Source: Glebionis coronaria
Taxonomy: Eukaryota; Streptophyta; Magnoliopsida; Asterales; Asteraceae
Length of the DNA: 64,000 nt
Reading direction: 5' to 3'
Assembly (NCBI GenBank): GCA_025667525.1
Contig: CM046875.1
Location: 120,270,340-120,334,339, forward strand
The notes under the pieces are model-generated. The model did not search any database, was not told the origin of the DNA, and saw only the letters and a list, made by a program, of their open reading frames with translations. Position numbers and translations under genes: made by a program. Positions 63,770-64,000 of the stretch are shown one piece after another (position 1 is the first letter of the stretch; each line of letters opens with the position of its first letter).

Positions 63770-63855
63770 GTTGTTGCTGTGTACCTGTTAAAGACGGTGG
63801 CGTTGTTGTGTACCTGTTGAAGACGGTGGTGTTGCGGTGTACCTGTAAAAGTCGT
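63770..63855. repeat. Three-copy tandem repeat, about 30 bp
   Basis: GTGTACCTGTTAAAGACGGTGG, then GTGTACCTGTTGAAGACGG and GTGTACCTGTAAAAGTCG in succession, joined by (C/T)GTTG(T/C) words. Confidence 0.8.
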
Positions 63856-64000
63856 TCCCACATGCTTATGTCTTTTGCAACAAAGTTCAGCAAAAATTCA
63901 AGAAAGTTCAAGATGAAGTCTTCCGCTGTACCAAACTCTGAAGCTTTCGAGAATTCAACAAAAAGACGTAAGTGTGTGGAACATGAAGTCACGAGGAGGC

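Larger units (their letters stand above)
62381..64000. other. Unassigned DNA with tandem repeats
   Basis: No gene is supported. Either the extended 3' region of the copia element or another repeat. Contains a 198-bp tandem pair and a short three-copy repeat, listed separately. Confidence 0.4.

Overview
The window is plant nuclear DNA made almost wholly of transposable elements; no ordinary single-copy gene, rRNA or canonical tRNA gene was recognised. It reads as a gene-poor, AT-rich heterochromatic block. From memory of the families, the gag/pol of the Ty1/copia element at 46.4-62.4 kb, its very large post-pol ORF, and the truncated ORF at 37.2 kb resemble elements abundant in Asteraceae (Tanacetum, Artemisia, lettuce type). 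That assignment is inference, not a database result.

Left two thirds (3.5-37.2 kb) form a Russian doll of insertions. Outermost is a decayed Ty3/gypsy, probably chromovirus-like, element: 5' LTR end and PBS at 3.5-3.9 kb, 3' LTR starting at 4537 and ending at 37185. Inside it are unassigned sequences (5.0-6.3 and 35.0-35.9 kb) and a minus-strand, coding-less Athila/Tat-like element whose copies share an LTR (6296-34965). Its shared LTR was entered by a plus-strand pol-less element with copia-type ends (13151-32933, target duplication AAAAC). That element was entered in turn by a nearly intact Athila-type element (17988-29014, target duplication CTCAC) carrying gag, protease, RT, RNase H and integrase, disabled by two in-frame stops and one frameshift.

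The window opens with a foldback/TIR-like repeat (871-3490) full of tandem repeats. Between 37.2 and 38.9 kb lie a truncated copia-associated ORF and a tRNA-derived SINE-like head. From about 38.9 to 46.4 kb is a second, more decayed Athila-type element on the minus strand, interrupted at 46404/46405 by a plus-strand Ty1/copia element. The latter has a 332-bp 5' LTR, tRNA-iMet PBS, gag, a coiled-coil region, pol (PR-IN-RT-RH) and a 1326-codon post-pol ORF. Its 3' LTR is not visible before the window ends.

The most unusual signal is regulatory-looking rather than coding. Several elements carry their own amplified short motif, and the motif clusters sit upstream of ORFs: TTCCGAATAG arrays before both the gag and the post-pol ORF of the copia element; a palindrome around CCTTATCGATAAGG in the LTRs and about 200-250 bp before each of the three ORFs of the pol-less element; TTGCCG/CGGCAA repeats in the coding-less element. 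The TTCCGAAT motif also fills the U5 part of the unrelated Athila LTR.
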